A stretch of 40,018 nt of DNA. Origin: Promethearchaeota archaeon. Its GTDB lineage: Archaea; Asgardarchaeota; Lokiarchaeia; Sigynarchaeales; SOKP01. The translations under genes were made by a program, and so were the position numbers. This document shows positions 25,037-33,567 of the stretch, one piece after another (the stretch's first letter is position 1; every line of letters begins with the position of its first letter). The DNA lies in assembly GCA_019057975.1 (NCBI GenBank), contig JAHLWJ010000005.1, positions 1 through 40,018 on the forward strand, given 5' to 3'. The notes below the pieces were generated by a model, which was not told the origin of the DNA, did no database searches, and saw only the letters and a list, made by a program, of their open reading frames with translations.

Positions 25037-25858
25037 TTGTTGAAAAAAATAGGAATAATTATTGATAAATACCATTTAACGTATAAAGTATCTGAATTCT
25101 TGAAGTATTTAAATAGTAAAGCAGATGTAAAAATATATACTGAAGAAACTTTTCTCTTAGATAGTTCTAAAATTGAGTTTGACGAAAATTTATTTTTTGT
25201 TAAGGGAAAAGGAGATCTAATATTAGCCTTTATAAAATTAATAGAAGATGTAACTAATATCCCTGTTATAAATTCTTATAGGGGAATTTGGTTAGCAATT
25301 AATAGGTTTTTAAATAGTGTGATTTTGAGAGGGGCAGGTATTCCAATACCAGATTTCTCTTTGAATCCTAAAGGAAGTATTCCCCCATTCAAGGATTATA
25401 TCATAAAAAATATTATTGACCAGAAAAATTGGAAATTTAAACCAATAGTACATAAAGAGAATGGAAGATTAAAAGTAGCTGATGAGAGAGCCTTGAATGA
25501 AGTTGATAAAGTTGATCCAAAATATAATTATCTTTATTATCAAAAATTTATTAAAAGCAAATGGGAATACAAAATTTATTTAATAGGCTCTGAAATATTT
25601 TTCTTTAAGCAGCTACCTATATTAGTTAATCCTAATAAAATGGAATCAAGAACTAAGATTCCAGAAATACCTAAATTAGGAGAAATAGTATTTAAAGCTG
25701 CAGAGGCAATAAATCTAAAAATCTGTTCATGCGACTTCCTCAAATCCAGAGACGGCCAATATTTTCTAACAGACATTAACTGTGGCCCAAATTTTAATTA
25801 CATTAAAGGTGGGCATAAGATAGTTGCAGATTTTTTATTAAAACAAGCAAAAATATAA
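25037..25858 (+). CDS. ATP-grasp protein, ITPK/RimK-like 3
   Basis: The 273-residue protein begins with a TTG codon at 25037, preceded by AAGGTA. The N-terminal domain starts KKIGIIIDKYHLTYKVSEFL. The ATP-grasp signature includes KFKPIVHKENGRLKV, the hinge YQKFIKSKWEYKIYLIG (168-184), CSCDFLKSRDG (Asp233) and LTDINCGPNFNYIKG (Asp246, Asn248). The end motif has C-G-P where the other two have D-F-P. It lies 14 nt before the next ATP-grasp gene and in the same operon as the HAD gene. Paralogous to its neighbours by layout, with low similarity outside the motifs. Kinase or ligase is undecided. Confidence 0.5.
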   Translation: MLKKIGIIIDKYHLTYKVSEFLKYLNSKADVKIYTEETFLLDSSKIEFDENLFFVKGKGDLILAFIKLIEDVTNIPVINSYRGIWLAINRFLNSVILRGAGIPIPDFSLNPKGSIPPFKDYIIKNIIDQKNWKFKPIVHKENGRLKVADERALNEVDKVDPKYNYLYYQKFIKSKWEYKIYLIGSEIFFFKQLPILVNPNKMESRTKIPEIPKLGEIVFKAAEAINLKICSCDFLKSRDGQYFLTDINCGPNFNYIKGGHKIVADFLLKQAKI

Positions 25859-25872
25859 TAATTGTAAGAAAA

Positions 25873-26667
25873 ATGAAGATTGGAATTTTATCAAAAAGAA
25901 CAACAATGTTTGCGGGCAAATTAAAGAAATATTTAGAGAATAAAGGATTTGTAGTTACATTTTATACTTTAGAAAATCTAATCATAAATGAAAATCTTTT
26001 AAATAATGATTTCTACATTTTAAAGTCAAAAAACCTTTTTTTTCTTTATGCTGGTTATTATTTGGAAGCCAATAATATTCCTGTTATTCCAAAACCCCAT
26101 GTTTCCTTTATACAAAAAAATCGAATACAATCGCATTTCTTAATGAAAAGAATAGGCATATTGACTCCAGAGATCTATTTAGGCACAGTAGATACATTAA
26201 AAAATGAATTAAGTGAATATCCTTATATTTTAAAACCAATTATGGGTTCAGGGAGTAGGGGGGTTCAGATAATTAGATCAAATGAAGATCTAAAAATAAG
26301 CAATAATAGAATATTATACTTAGAGAGATATATTAAAGGTGTTCATTATAATGCTTATTTCATAGGTGATAATATCTGTACTTTGATTAAACCTCCATTA
26401 TCCCATGAACATGTTGATATGAAAAAAATTGATACACCTAATGATGTTGAAAATCTAATTAAAAAATGGAAGACTTATTTCAATGGAGATGTTCTATTTG
26501 GACATTTAGATATTGTCAGAGAAGATTCCAGTCATAAATTATATGTAGTAGATCCTGGTTCTTTTCCTGAATTCTCTAATTGGAAGTGTGATGGTTCCCC
26601 GGTTGAAAAAGTCTGCAATATAATATTAGATCAAGTTGAGATAACCAGAAATCATAATAGGAGATAA
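25873..26667 (+). CDS. ATP-grasp protein, RimK-like 4, altered metal-site residue
   Basis: This 264-residue protein looks more RimK-like than the others. It starts MKIGILSKRTTMFAGKLKKY, has a glycine-rich ATP loop KPIMGSGSRGVQII (121-134), a hinge LERYIKGVHYNAYFIGD (150-166) and FGHLDIV (Asp213). The final metal motif, D-I-N in its relatives, reads VVDPGSFPEF (Asp227, then Pro-Gly), so the usual Asn is replaced by Gly. The enzyme may be weak, use one metal less, or have a changed substrate. It sits between the third ATP-grasp gene (14 nt) and the HAD gene (16 nt) in one operon. Substrate unknown; inositol phosphate by context, or a peptide/cofactor ligase by similarity. Confidence 0.5.
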   Translation: MKIGILSKRTTMFAGKLKKYLENKGFVVTFYTLENLIINENLLNNDFYILKSKNLFFLYAGYYLEANNIPVIPKPHVSFIQKNRIQSHFLMKRIGILTPEIYLGTVDTLKNELSEYPYILKPIMGSGSRGVQIIRSNEDLKISNNRILYLERYIKGVHYNAYFIGDNICTLIKPPLSHEHVDMKKIDTPNDVENLIKKWKTYFNGDVLFGHLDIVREDSSHKLYVVDPGSFPEFSNWKCDGSPVEKVCNIILDQVEITRNHNRR

Positions 26668-26683
26668 TTAGTTAAAATTAAAT

Positions 26684-27652
26684 ATGAGTTCTCAAGAAGA
26701 GATTGAAAAATCTAAGATTTACGGAGAAAAACAGAAAGTTAGATTATATAAAATAAAGCATTTTATATTTGATTTTGGAGGAGTGCTAATTGAAAAAACA
26801 TTTGTATTGAAAAATTTACTTGATATGGTTGAAGCAGATTTAAATATTACCATTCCTCGATTAGAAAATTCCTATATTAGAAAAATTAAGCGCAGTTTAA
26901 GTTCTGGGAGAATCTCGTCAAAAGAATTCTTAGAAAAAATATTTGATAAATATTATTATCCATTTCAAAAAACCGATGGTGCTTTACCTCCTAAAAAAGT
27001 AAATGCAGAGTACTATATAGAACTATGGTTTGATTTATACTCACAAGTCACTCATATCTCCTCAGAGATGGCAGAGATAATTGAGAGGTTACATCAGGCA
27101 GGATATACAGTTAGTTTAATGTCAAATACTCACGATATTCATGCTAAATCAAATATGTTAAAAGGATTTTATGATATTTTTGATAACATTTTCCTTTCAA
27201 ATGAAATTGGATTAATTAAACCTGATATGGAAAAATATAAATACGTCATTAAAAAATTAGATACCTCCCCAAAAAAATGTGTCTTTATTGATGATAAAAT
27301 GCAAAACTTAGTTCCAGCTAGAGAATTAGGAATTATAGTTATTAGGTTTGATTCATTTGAAAGATTCAAGGAAACTTTAAATGAATTAGTAATAGGAGAT
27401 ATAAGTAAAGATCTACGATATGAGATAAGGCAAAAATATAAAAAATATAAAAGGACAAAAAAAGATTACAAAAAGGCTAAAAAAGAATACAAAAAAGCAA
27501 AAAAAGAGTATTTAAAAAAAAAAGGAAAATCTCTAAAAAGAAGATTAGAATTTCAGCGAAAAAGAGCTCAATATCATAAGATAAAATCTAAGTATAAGAA
27601 AGCACGGGAAATAAAAAAAGACGAACTCGTGACCAAAATTAAGGTTACATAG
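26684..27652 (+). CDS. HAD-family phosphatase with a lysine-rich C-terminal tail
   Basis: The 322-residue protein has HAD motifs HFIFDFGGVLIE (motif I, D-F-G instead of D-x-D), LMSNTHD (motif II), LIKPDMEKYKYVIK (motif III) and CVFIDDKMQNLVPARELG (motif IV). The D-x-G form of motif I occurs in the sugar-phosphate phosphatase YihX. After residue 245 the protein continues for about 75 residues of strongly basic sequence (repeats such as KKAKKEYKKAKKEY) ending in KIKVT. Such a tail could bind polyanions: nucleic acid, polyphosphate, inositol polyphosphate or membrane. The gene follows ATP-grasp 4 by 16 nt. Its likely role is to dephosphorylate an inositol phosphate, by context only. Confidence 0.65.
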   Translation: MSSQEEIEKSKIYGEKQKVRLYKIKHFIFDFGGVLIEKTFVLKNLLDMVEADLNITIPRLENSYIRKIKRSLSSGRISSKEFLEKIFDKYYYPFQKTDGALPPKKVNAEYYIELWFDLYSQVTHISSEMAEIIERLHQAGYTVSLMSNTHDIHAKSNMLKGFYDIFDNIFLSNEIGLIKPDMEKYKYVIKKLDTSPKKCVFIDDKMQNLVPARELGIIVIRFDSFERFKETLNELVIGDISKDLRYEIRQKYKKYKRTKKDYKKAKKEYKKAKKEYLKKKGKSLKRRLEFQRKRAQYHKIKSKYKKAREIKKDELVTKIKVT

Positions 27653-27666
27653 AGATTTATATTAGT

Positions 27667-28773
27667 CTAACTTTCTTCCTTATTTCCTTCTTCTTTGTTA
27701 AAATCTTCAACCTTTTGCATTACTGATTCAGATGGAGTTGTAGGTAAAGGTATCTTTTCATAAACCTCAATAAATTTAACGTCGTCAATTTCTTCAGCCA
27801 TGTGAGTTTGTAGGTCCATTGCAAGCCCGAATTTAATATAAACTAAATTCTGAAAAAGAAACATCTTCGGAATACTAATCTCAAGAGTTTTACTCTTGGG
27901 AATATAGCTAACTTGAAAATCAGAAACATTCTCAGATGGAATTCCTTTGTTAATCATAAAATATTCTATTTTTTTATTGAAATCTTCGATTTTATCTATA
28001 ATTTCTAGATTATAATCTATACTCTGTCCTGCTAAAGGGTGGTTATAATCTACAATAACTCTTCCTTGCATAACATTTGTTACAGTTCCTCTCTGCATTT
28101 GTCCTTGAGACTGCTTAACAAATTCTTTACCAAGTTCAGGATTTTTTCCCTCATTTAATCTTCTAAATTTTGCTATGCCTATTCTTTCTATTTTTTGAGG
28201 ATCTCTTTTACCATATGCTTTAGTAGGAGGAATTCTTACTGATTTTTTCTCAAAAAAATTCATTTCTTTAATAGTTTCAGTAAGTCCTTCGTTTAAGAAT
28301 CCTGGTTTACCCATAATTACAAATTCAGGATTGTACATCCCTTGCTTGGCTTTATTTTCATCATAAATCCCTGCCTTTTTAGCATCTTCTTCGGAAGAAA
28401 CCCTAAAAATAGTACCCTTTTGAGTGCGTCCTGTTATTTTAATTAAAACAAAATCTCCCTCTTCAACTTTTTTTCCTTGTAATTTTGTTTTCCTTTCTTC
28501 TAATTTTTTAAGTTCCTTTTGTGCGTTTTCTTCTTCTCTTTTCTCTATAGCTTCTTCTTGTATTAGTTCGGCTGAATCATCTTTAGTAGATTTATTTAAT
28601 AAACTTTTAGCGTTTTCAACTATTTTTTCAGCAGTTGCTTTCCCAATACCCTTTAGCTCAGTTAAATCTTCTAATTTAGAGTTTGCTAATTTTTCAACTG
28701 AATCTATTCCAGCTTCTTTTAGCGTAACTTCTTTCTTACCTACACCTTTTACGTCACTTAAATTAAAACTCAT
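27667..28773 (-). CDS. FKBP-type prolyl isomerase with N-terminal helix-hairpin-helix domain
   Basis: This 368-residue protein starts with a helix-hairpin-helix pair (VKGVGKKEVTLKEAG, LKGIGKATAEKIVENA; residues 7-60), then a charged coiled linker (65-100), then an archaeal long-type FKBP (about 100-250): VEEGDFVLIKITGRTQKGT, a FINEGLTE-like motif (FLNEGLTETIKEM), FEKKSVRIPPTKAYG and VDYNHPLAGQ in the C-terminal half of the core. A further domain of about 110 residues follows, as in archaeal FKBP26-type proteins. FKBPs help proteins fold by prolyl isomerisation. The added HhH motif is a DNA-binding type and suggests recruitment to DNA or a ribonucleoprotein. Tail-to-tail with the HAD gene (14 nt apart). 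Confidence 0.8.
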   Translation of the reverse strand: MSFNLSDVKGVGKKEVTLKEAGIDSVEKLANSKLEDLTELKGIGKATAEKIVENAKSLLNKSTKDDSAELIQEEAIEKREEENAQKELKKLEERKTKLQGKKVEEGDFVLIKITGRTQKGTIFRVSSEEDAKKAGIYDENKAKQGMYNPEFVIMGKPGFLNEGLTETIKEMNFFEKKSVRIPPTKAYGKRDPQKIERIGIAKFRRLNEGKNPELGKEFVKQSQGQMQRGTVTNVMQGRVIVDYNHPLAGQSIDYNLEIIDKIEDFNKKIEYFMINKGIPSENVSDFQVSYIPKSKTLEISIPKMFLFQNLVYIKFGLAMDLQTHMAEEIDDVKFIEVYEKIPLPTTPSESVMQKVEDFNKEEGNKEES

Positions 28774-28871
28774 AATAAACCCAATAATATTAAATTCAAA
28801 AAGATTAAGAATAAAGAGTTGGATTCTTAAATATTTGATTACTTTTAGATTTTTCTAATTTTAAAGTTCTA

Positions 28872-29984
28872 TTATGATACTGGTTCGTACAGAATTCCTA
28901 AAGAATTTGCATAATTTTTTACTTCTAATATTTCTTGAGAAGTGGGCCTCCTATTTATTTCAGAGAATTGATAAGCCTTGTACTGTGGACGGAATTGACT
29001 CATTATATTCACGACAGCGTTAGGAAGTTCTTTAGCTACATAGTTCAATATTGGTTTTGAACAACATTCTATGTGTTCTGGCAAAACAAGATGGCGAATT
29101 ATAATTTCACCGCTTCCTTCATCATGAATTCTTTTATGATTACGAGAAACAAAATCAAAATAGTTATCTATGCCAGAGTATTTTTTAGCACATTTATTAT
29201 TTCCATACTTCCAGTCTGGCAGCCAAAAATCCATTAAATTTATAATTAAAGATAATGCTTTGTTAGATAAATAGAAATTTGAATTCCATAATTGAGTGAT
29301 ATTGCATGTTTGATGATTTAGGCTTCCTATTATTGTGTGGATATTTGGGATTGGATCTCCTCCAACATAATTAATGTTGATTGCTCCTTTATCAACTAAT
29401 TTATCTGCAATGGTAGCTAATTTTTTAACATTTACTCTTTGGGCAATATCATCAAGGTCTCTTTCTCCCTTCCATGATTGAGAAATATCATAATTTTGAC
29501 AGAATACACAGCCAAAATTGCAGCCCTGGAAGAAAATGGTACCACTAGGGATTAAAGGGGCTTCTTCGCCCATGTGGAGGAATGCTGAAGAAACATATGT
29601 ATCCTTAGTTAAAAAACAATAACCCTTTTGTCCATCAATCCTATTGACTTCACATTGGCGCTCACAGAAAATACAACTTTCAAGATATTTATTCGCAATG
29701 GTTTCTGCTAAATGTATATAGGAAATAGGAGAGGTTTTACGATATTTAATTTTTTCAATGTCTTCTTCTAATAATTCATTGAATTCCAGAGATTTGTCTT
29801 TTAAGAGCACTTCAAGATTCTCTAAAGAATCACTTGAATCATAATCACAATCGATAGTTTTAGCAATCAAATATCTTGCTAATTGTGTTCCATCAATAAT
29901 TCCTCTATATCTTGAAAAGCGTCTAAGTATTTCCATATTTTGCCAAACAGATTCAGAATCTGGTCTAAGGACTCTAAAAACCAT
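28872..29984 (-). CDS. Radical SAM protein, pyruvate-formate-lyase-activase-like
   Basis: The 370-residue protein has the radical SAM motif CNFGCVFC (Cys155, 159, 162), preceded by a cysteine set in CIFCERQCEVNRIDGQKGYC (Cys104, 107, 111, 123), as in the COG1313 group of putative PFL-activating enzymes. SAM-binding features include NINYVGGDP (G-G-D/E) downstream. The first 90 residues are helical. Members of this group are encoded in many archaea without a pyruvate formate-lyase and their substrate is not known. Neighbours (FKBP, GIFT-domain gene, both on the same strand) give no hint of substrate. The gene ends 26 nt from the GIFT gene's stop, so the two may be co-transcribed. Confidence 0.8.
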   Translation of the reverse strand: MVFRVLRPDSESVWQNMEILRRFSRYRGIIDGTQLARYLIAKTIDCDYDSSDSLENLEVLLKDKSLEFNELLEEDIEKIKYRKTSPISYIHLAETIANKYLESCIFCERQCEVNRIDGQKGYCFLTKDTYVSSAFLHMGEEAPLIPSGTIFFQGCNFGCVFCQNYDISQSWKGERDLDDIAQRVNVKKLATIADKLVDKGAININYVGGDPIPNIHTIIGSLNHQTCNITQLWNSNFYLSNKALSLIINLMDFWLPDWKYGNNKCAKKYSGIDNYFDFVSRNHKRIHDEGSGEIIIRHLVLPEHIECCSKPILNYVAKELPNAVVNIMSQFRPQYKAYQFSEINRRPTSQEILEVKNYANSLGILYEPVS

Positions 29985-30009
29985 AATATAAGAAGAACTA
30001 ATTAATTAA

Positions 30010-30741
30010 CTATACTTCAAAAGATAACCATTCAATAATATTACTCAAGAATTTTAAATTATCGCCGGCATCAAGTCCGAAATCACCATCTTCAGTAAGC
30101 CAATCAGAGGATCCTATAGTTACGCATCTGCCTTCATAAAACTTAGAAACGGCACATACAGGTACAGGTCCAAGTGCTCCTAACTCATCATCAACATAAT
30201 ATTTAAATTCTGCTTTTTCAGAAGTTATAATTATGTCATCCACATCTTCTTCTGAAATTGTGAAGAATGTACAGTTGGGTAATACTAACTCTGTAATTCC
30301 CTCTGTAATAGGGTGATTGAATAAGTCAGTTACTAATAAATTTTTTTTCTTCACCAAATAGTTGGATGGAGCTTCTTGAATAATACCATTCCAAAACCTT
30401 CGAACTCCTGTTATCTTATATAGGACTCTAATTGATCCCTGTTTCATAGATATATCTTGATCTCCTCCATCACCACTCGTTAAGAAAAGACTCCCTCCCT
30501 CTCCTGTGAATTTTTTAACAGCTTTTAATTCATCCTGTGTAAATTTATCATCCTTTCCATTTTGAGTATGTTGAATATTTCCTATAAACAAAATGTCAAA
30601 ATCTTCAAGCATATCAAAATCTATAGGCCCTTCATTTTTATCAATATAATCTACTTCATGTTCATCTTCTGTTAAAGAAAATTCAGGAAATTCTTCAATT
30701 TTTTCCTTGTGGGATAAATCTACTAAAATTCTATAGCCCAA
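30010..30741 (-). CDS. GIFT-domain protein (GldG/IFT52-like)
   Basis: This 243-residue soluble protein resembles the GIFT domain shared by bacterial gliding protein GldG, ABC-transport auxiliary proteins and eukaryotic intraflagellar-transport protein IFT52. The core has MGYRILVDLSHKEKIEEFPE, a strand FDILFIGNIQ, helix LKAVKKFTGEGGSLFLTSGDGGDQD (IFT52 has a similar G-G-S-L/V...G-E-G-G), PITEGITELVLPNC and CVTIGSSDWLTEDGD. The domain is fold-related to class I glutamine amidotransferases but I see no Cys-His-Glu triad. IFT52-like sequences are a known talking point in Asgard archaea. No membrane segments. It starts about 238 nt downstream of the proteasome gene's end and is likely in the same strand series. 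Confidence 0.6.
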   Translation of the reverse strand: MGYRILVDLSHKEKIEEFPEFSLTEDEHEVDYIDKNEGPIDFDMLEDFDILFIGNIQHTQNGKDDKFTQDELKAVKKFTGEGGSLFLTSGDGGDQDISMKQGSIRVLYKITGVRRFWNGIIQEAPSNYLVKKKNLLVTDLFNHPITEGITELVLPNCTFFTISEEDVDDIIITSEKAEFKYYVDDELGALGPVPVCAVSKFYEGRCVTIGSSDWLTEDGDFGLDAGDNLKFLSNIIEWLSFEV

Positions 30742-30979
30742 TTTAATGTCACCTTAAGTCTCAATTTCGTTTCTGCTTATACTAGTTTAAGTCGTTTATT
30801 CTTAGATCCTACACGAGGTTTTACTTAAAGTAATTACCTTTTATAATAATTATAACTTTGTTTATTATAATACTAATTTTTAATTTTCTCTTTTAAATTT
30901 TATTAAAAAAGAATTAGGGAACATAAAATTTAAATAAAAGGAGAGTAACTTAGTATAGATTTACTATTTTAAATTAGGT

Positions 30980-31675
30980 TTATATAGGGATAAACTCGCG
31001 CTCAGCTGGACCTTCTTTTTTGATAACCACAATATCTATACCGTTTCCAGAAGCCATATCTCGGATAATACTACTGGTAACAGCTTTTTTTATGATTTCC
31101 TTACCCTCTTCTATAGTCAGATTATCTTTATACTTTGCTTCCAAAACACCATAAGAAAAATTTTGACCACTACCTACGCAACAGAATTTCTCTGTTAATA
31201 TAGAGCCATAAGCCCCTATTTGTAGGAGAGTTGGTCCTTCCTCTTCTGTAACTCCACCTAATATAAGTCCGACTTCAAAAGGATACATTTTATTAGCATA
31301 CAATATATTTGATAATAATTTTCCAGCAGATTTTATTATTATAGGTTTATCATCATGTGCTAGTTGATACAGAGTAGTTTCTGCACGTAAAACATCCACA
31401 AGATATTGAGCGTCAGCTACACCCCCGGCAGTTGTCATCCAGAGGTGATCTTGAATTTTATAAACTTTTTCTGAAGTTTTACTGGCTACAAAATAACCCA
31501 TCGATGCTCTTTTATCTGTTCCGAAAATAACCGCATCTTTACAAATCAAACCAACTGTAGTAGTCCCAGTTTTTAAAATTTTAGATTTATAATTCTCTTC
31601 AGATTTAGGCGTCATATTAATTTCGAATCTATACTTCTTTAGAAACTCAGAATTTAATTTTTCTTCATTCCTCAT
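30980..31675 (-). CDS. psmB: Proteasome beta subunit
   Basis: This 231-residue protein is the catalytic subunit of the 20S proteasome. A 37-residue propeptide ends in Gly37 and is expected to be removed to expose Thr38 (KTG|TTTVGLI). Catalytic Asp54 (GTDKRAS) and Lys70 (SEKVYKI) lie at the usual spacing (Thr1, Asp17, Lys33). The GSGQNFSYGVLE segment contains the conserved Ser and Gly of the active site. The propeptide is longer than the 5-10 residues of many archaeal beta subunits. The gene is followed, after 238 nt of AT-rich sequence with no ORF, by the GIFT-domain gene. Confidence 0.95.
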   Translation of the reverse strand: MRNEEKLNSEFLKKYRFEINMTPKSEENYKSKILKTGTTTVGLICKDAVIFGTDKRASMGYFVASKTSEKVYKIQDHLWMTTAGGVADAQYLVDVLRAETTLYQLAHDDKPIIIKSAGKLLSNILYANKMYPFEVGLILGGVTEEEGPTLLQIGAYGSILTEKFCCVGSGQNFSYGVLEAKYKDNLTIEEGKEIIKKAVTSSIIRDMASGNGIDIVVIKKEGPAEREFIPI

Positions 31676-31860
31676 AATTTCATTAAAGAACTTATAATTT
31701 AATAAATTTCTTCTAATTTAATATAAATTATAGTCGATCATACCAGGCAATAAAAGGGGATTTGAAATTGTATAATTTCAGATTCAAGAATTTCTCTTAA
31801 AGTTAAAATCAATACGCTAAAAACAATACTTTTAAAACAATTTTAAATAATAATTTTTAA

Positions 31861-32796
31861 ATGGTTGAATTAATTGGATTAATTTTTACATTTTACGCAG
31901 TATTTGCATGGGCAATAGCCTCACTTGTATATAAAACAGGATTAGAGAAAACAGATCCTAAGGCAAATCTATTTTTTAGACTATGTTGCGTTTCATTTGG
32001 AACATTTGTTTTCTCCCTAATTTTTGGAAGTTATCTCTTTTTTAGTAGTTTAAATAGAGCAGAATTGATTTGGTATTTAATAGCATCTCTCATATCAGGA
32101 TTAAGTGTCACAGTTGGAGACTTACTTTATTATATGTCATTAAAGAAAATAGATGCTTCTCGTGCTTACCCTCTTGTTCAACTTTCACTTATTTTTATTT
32201 TTCCGTTTAGCATATTTTTATTTGGTGAAGAATTAAAAGTTTCAATTATTTTAGGCGGGATTCTATTTCTACTTAGTGTTTTTATACTAAGTTCTAAAGA
32301 TAAATTAGAAAAAAATGAGTTAAAGGAAAATTTAAAAGATACAAAACCTGAAGAAGTTATTGTCGGAGTTTTATTGGCACTTAGTGCAGCTTTTTTATGG
32401 GCTGTTGCAATTCTTTCATTTCACCAAGCTAGAATTATATCTGGTGATGTCTTTATCACTAATTTTTTAAGAGTTTTTATGGCATGTATAATTTTTTTCC
32501 CTCTAGGATTATTCTATCCCGTATATCATTCGGGTTTTAAAAAGGAAAATCGAAAGTATTTAAAATCGTTTATATTTATTGGAATCGCAGGAATTTTGTC
32601 ATTGGGATTTGCTGACACATTGTATTATAAGGCAGCAAAAATTAATGGATTAATCTTAACTTCTGTGATTTGCATAAACTCACCTATATTAAACCAAATC
32701 CTTTCAATTTTATTTTTAAAAGAGAAATTTCGTAAACGATTTTTTATTGCAGTATGTATGATTATTGCAGCAAATTATATTGTCCTTTTCTATTAA
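31861..32796 (+). CDS. EamA/DMT-superfamily transporter
   Basis: The 311-residue protein has ten predicted membrane helices as two EamA-like repeats of five. The junction (about residues 140-165) is a charged loop, KDKLEKNELKENLKDTKPEE. Repeat markers are SLVYKTGLEKTDP, GDLLYYMSLKKIDASRAYPL and the second-half ADTLYYKAAKINGLILTSVI, ending in INSPILNQILSILFLKEKF. Family members export or import amino acids, sugars or nucleotide metabolites. The substrate is not given by the sequence. It begins at 31861, divergent from psmB, 185 nt between starts; a single-promoter region is enough. Confidence 0.85.
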   Translation: MVELIGLIFTFYAVFAWAIASLVYKTGLEKTDPKANLFFRLCCVSFGTFVFSLIFGSYLFFSSLNRAELIWYLIASLISGLSVTVGDLLYYMSLKKIDASRAYPLVQLSLIFIFPFSIFLFGEELKVSIILGGILFLLSVFILSSKDKLEKNELKENLKDTKPEEVIVGVLLALSAAFLWAVAILSFHQARIISGDVFITNFLRVFMACIIFFPLGLFYPVYHSGFKKENRKYLKSFIFIGIAGILSLGFADTLYYKAAKINGLILTSVICINSPILNQILSILFLKEKFRKRFFIAVCMIIAANYIVLFY

Positions 32797-32892
32797 ATAG
32801 ATATATCGACGATTCTGAATGTAAAGGGTAATAAATAAAAAGGAAATAAACCATTTAATAATTTAAGAAGTAATTTTTTAAATGAAAATCTG

Positions 32893-33567
32893 ATGATAAA
32901 TTTAATACATAAAGATAAAATTCGAGCGGATAACTATATTACAGTTGTTTTAATAGTATTTTATATAGGTTTTAATTTGTTTTTTAAATTAGAAGCGTTG
33001 ATGTCGATACTAGTTTATCCTCTTGTAGCCTTATTTTTTTATGGAATTATAAAAATTATTGATGGTAATAATAAAAGAAATTGGGGAAATGATCGAAATC
33101 TAAATAGAATTTTATTTGGTGTTCTTTCAATAATATTTTCAGCGCTAATCATACTGTATATTTTAAGGCATCCTACTGTCACGGTTCAAACAATAATTAA
33201 TTTAGCGGCCTTTCCTTTGATGATTGTGGGTATTGCTGGTATTATTAAAGGATCTATCATTAAAATTTATTCAATAAAGTATTGTATTATCAATATTATA
33301 ATAGGTATCATGACTATAGTAGTCTGTATACTAGCATTTCTCTCTTCTGCCATTATTCCTCAAGATTTTATCTTAATTCACACTATATCACTCTCGATTA
33401 CACTTTTTGTCAATATTTTAGGGAGAGCTGCTTTATATTTAAGCGAGTTTGGATTATCACTATTACATATTAGGAATTTTATAATCTTCTTTTATATAAT
33501 CTCAGATTATTTTATATCTGTAAACCATGAAGGAAATATTATTCTAGAAAAAATGAATGTAAAATAA
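32893..33567 (+). CDS. Polytopic membrane protein of unknown function
   Basis: This 224-residue protein has about six hydrophobic segments (for example YITVVLIVFYIGFNLFF, ILFGVLSIIFSALIILYIL, FPLMIVGIAGIIKG, CIINIIIGIMTIVVCILAF, LSITLFVNILGRAALYL). It has few charged residues apart from loops such as KIIDGNNKRNWGNDRN. I do not recognise the family. A repeated-looking layout (LYILRHPTVTVQTIIN and the next helix) resembles small bacterial/archaeal DUF308-type membrane proteins, but the match is weak. It follows the transporter gene by 96 nt and may be co-transcribed. The 255 nt downstream show no gene and no clear fold. Confidence 0.55.
   Translation: MINLIHKDKIRADNYITVVLIVFYIGFNLFFKLEALMSILVYPLVALFFYGIIKIIDGNNKRNWGNDRNLNRILFGVLSIIFSALIILYILRHPTVTVQTIINLAAFPLMIVGIAGIIKGSIIKIYSIKYCIINIIIGIMTIVVCILAFLSSAIIPQDFILIHTISLSITLFVNILGRAALYLSEFGLSLLHIRNFIIFFYIISDYFISVNHEGNIILEKMNVK

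Noticed and set aside
27430..27640. A-rich stretch as a DNA-level repeat or frameshift zone
   Set aside because: The frame stays open through varied lysine, tyrosine, arginine and glutamate codons to a stop 14 nt before the next gene; it is more simply a basic protein tail.
28424..28858. 144-residue plus-strand ORF rich in Ser and Phe
   Set aside because: It is the reverse-strand shadow of the Lys/Glu-rich FKBP N-terminal region.
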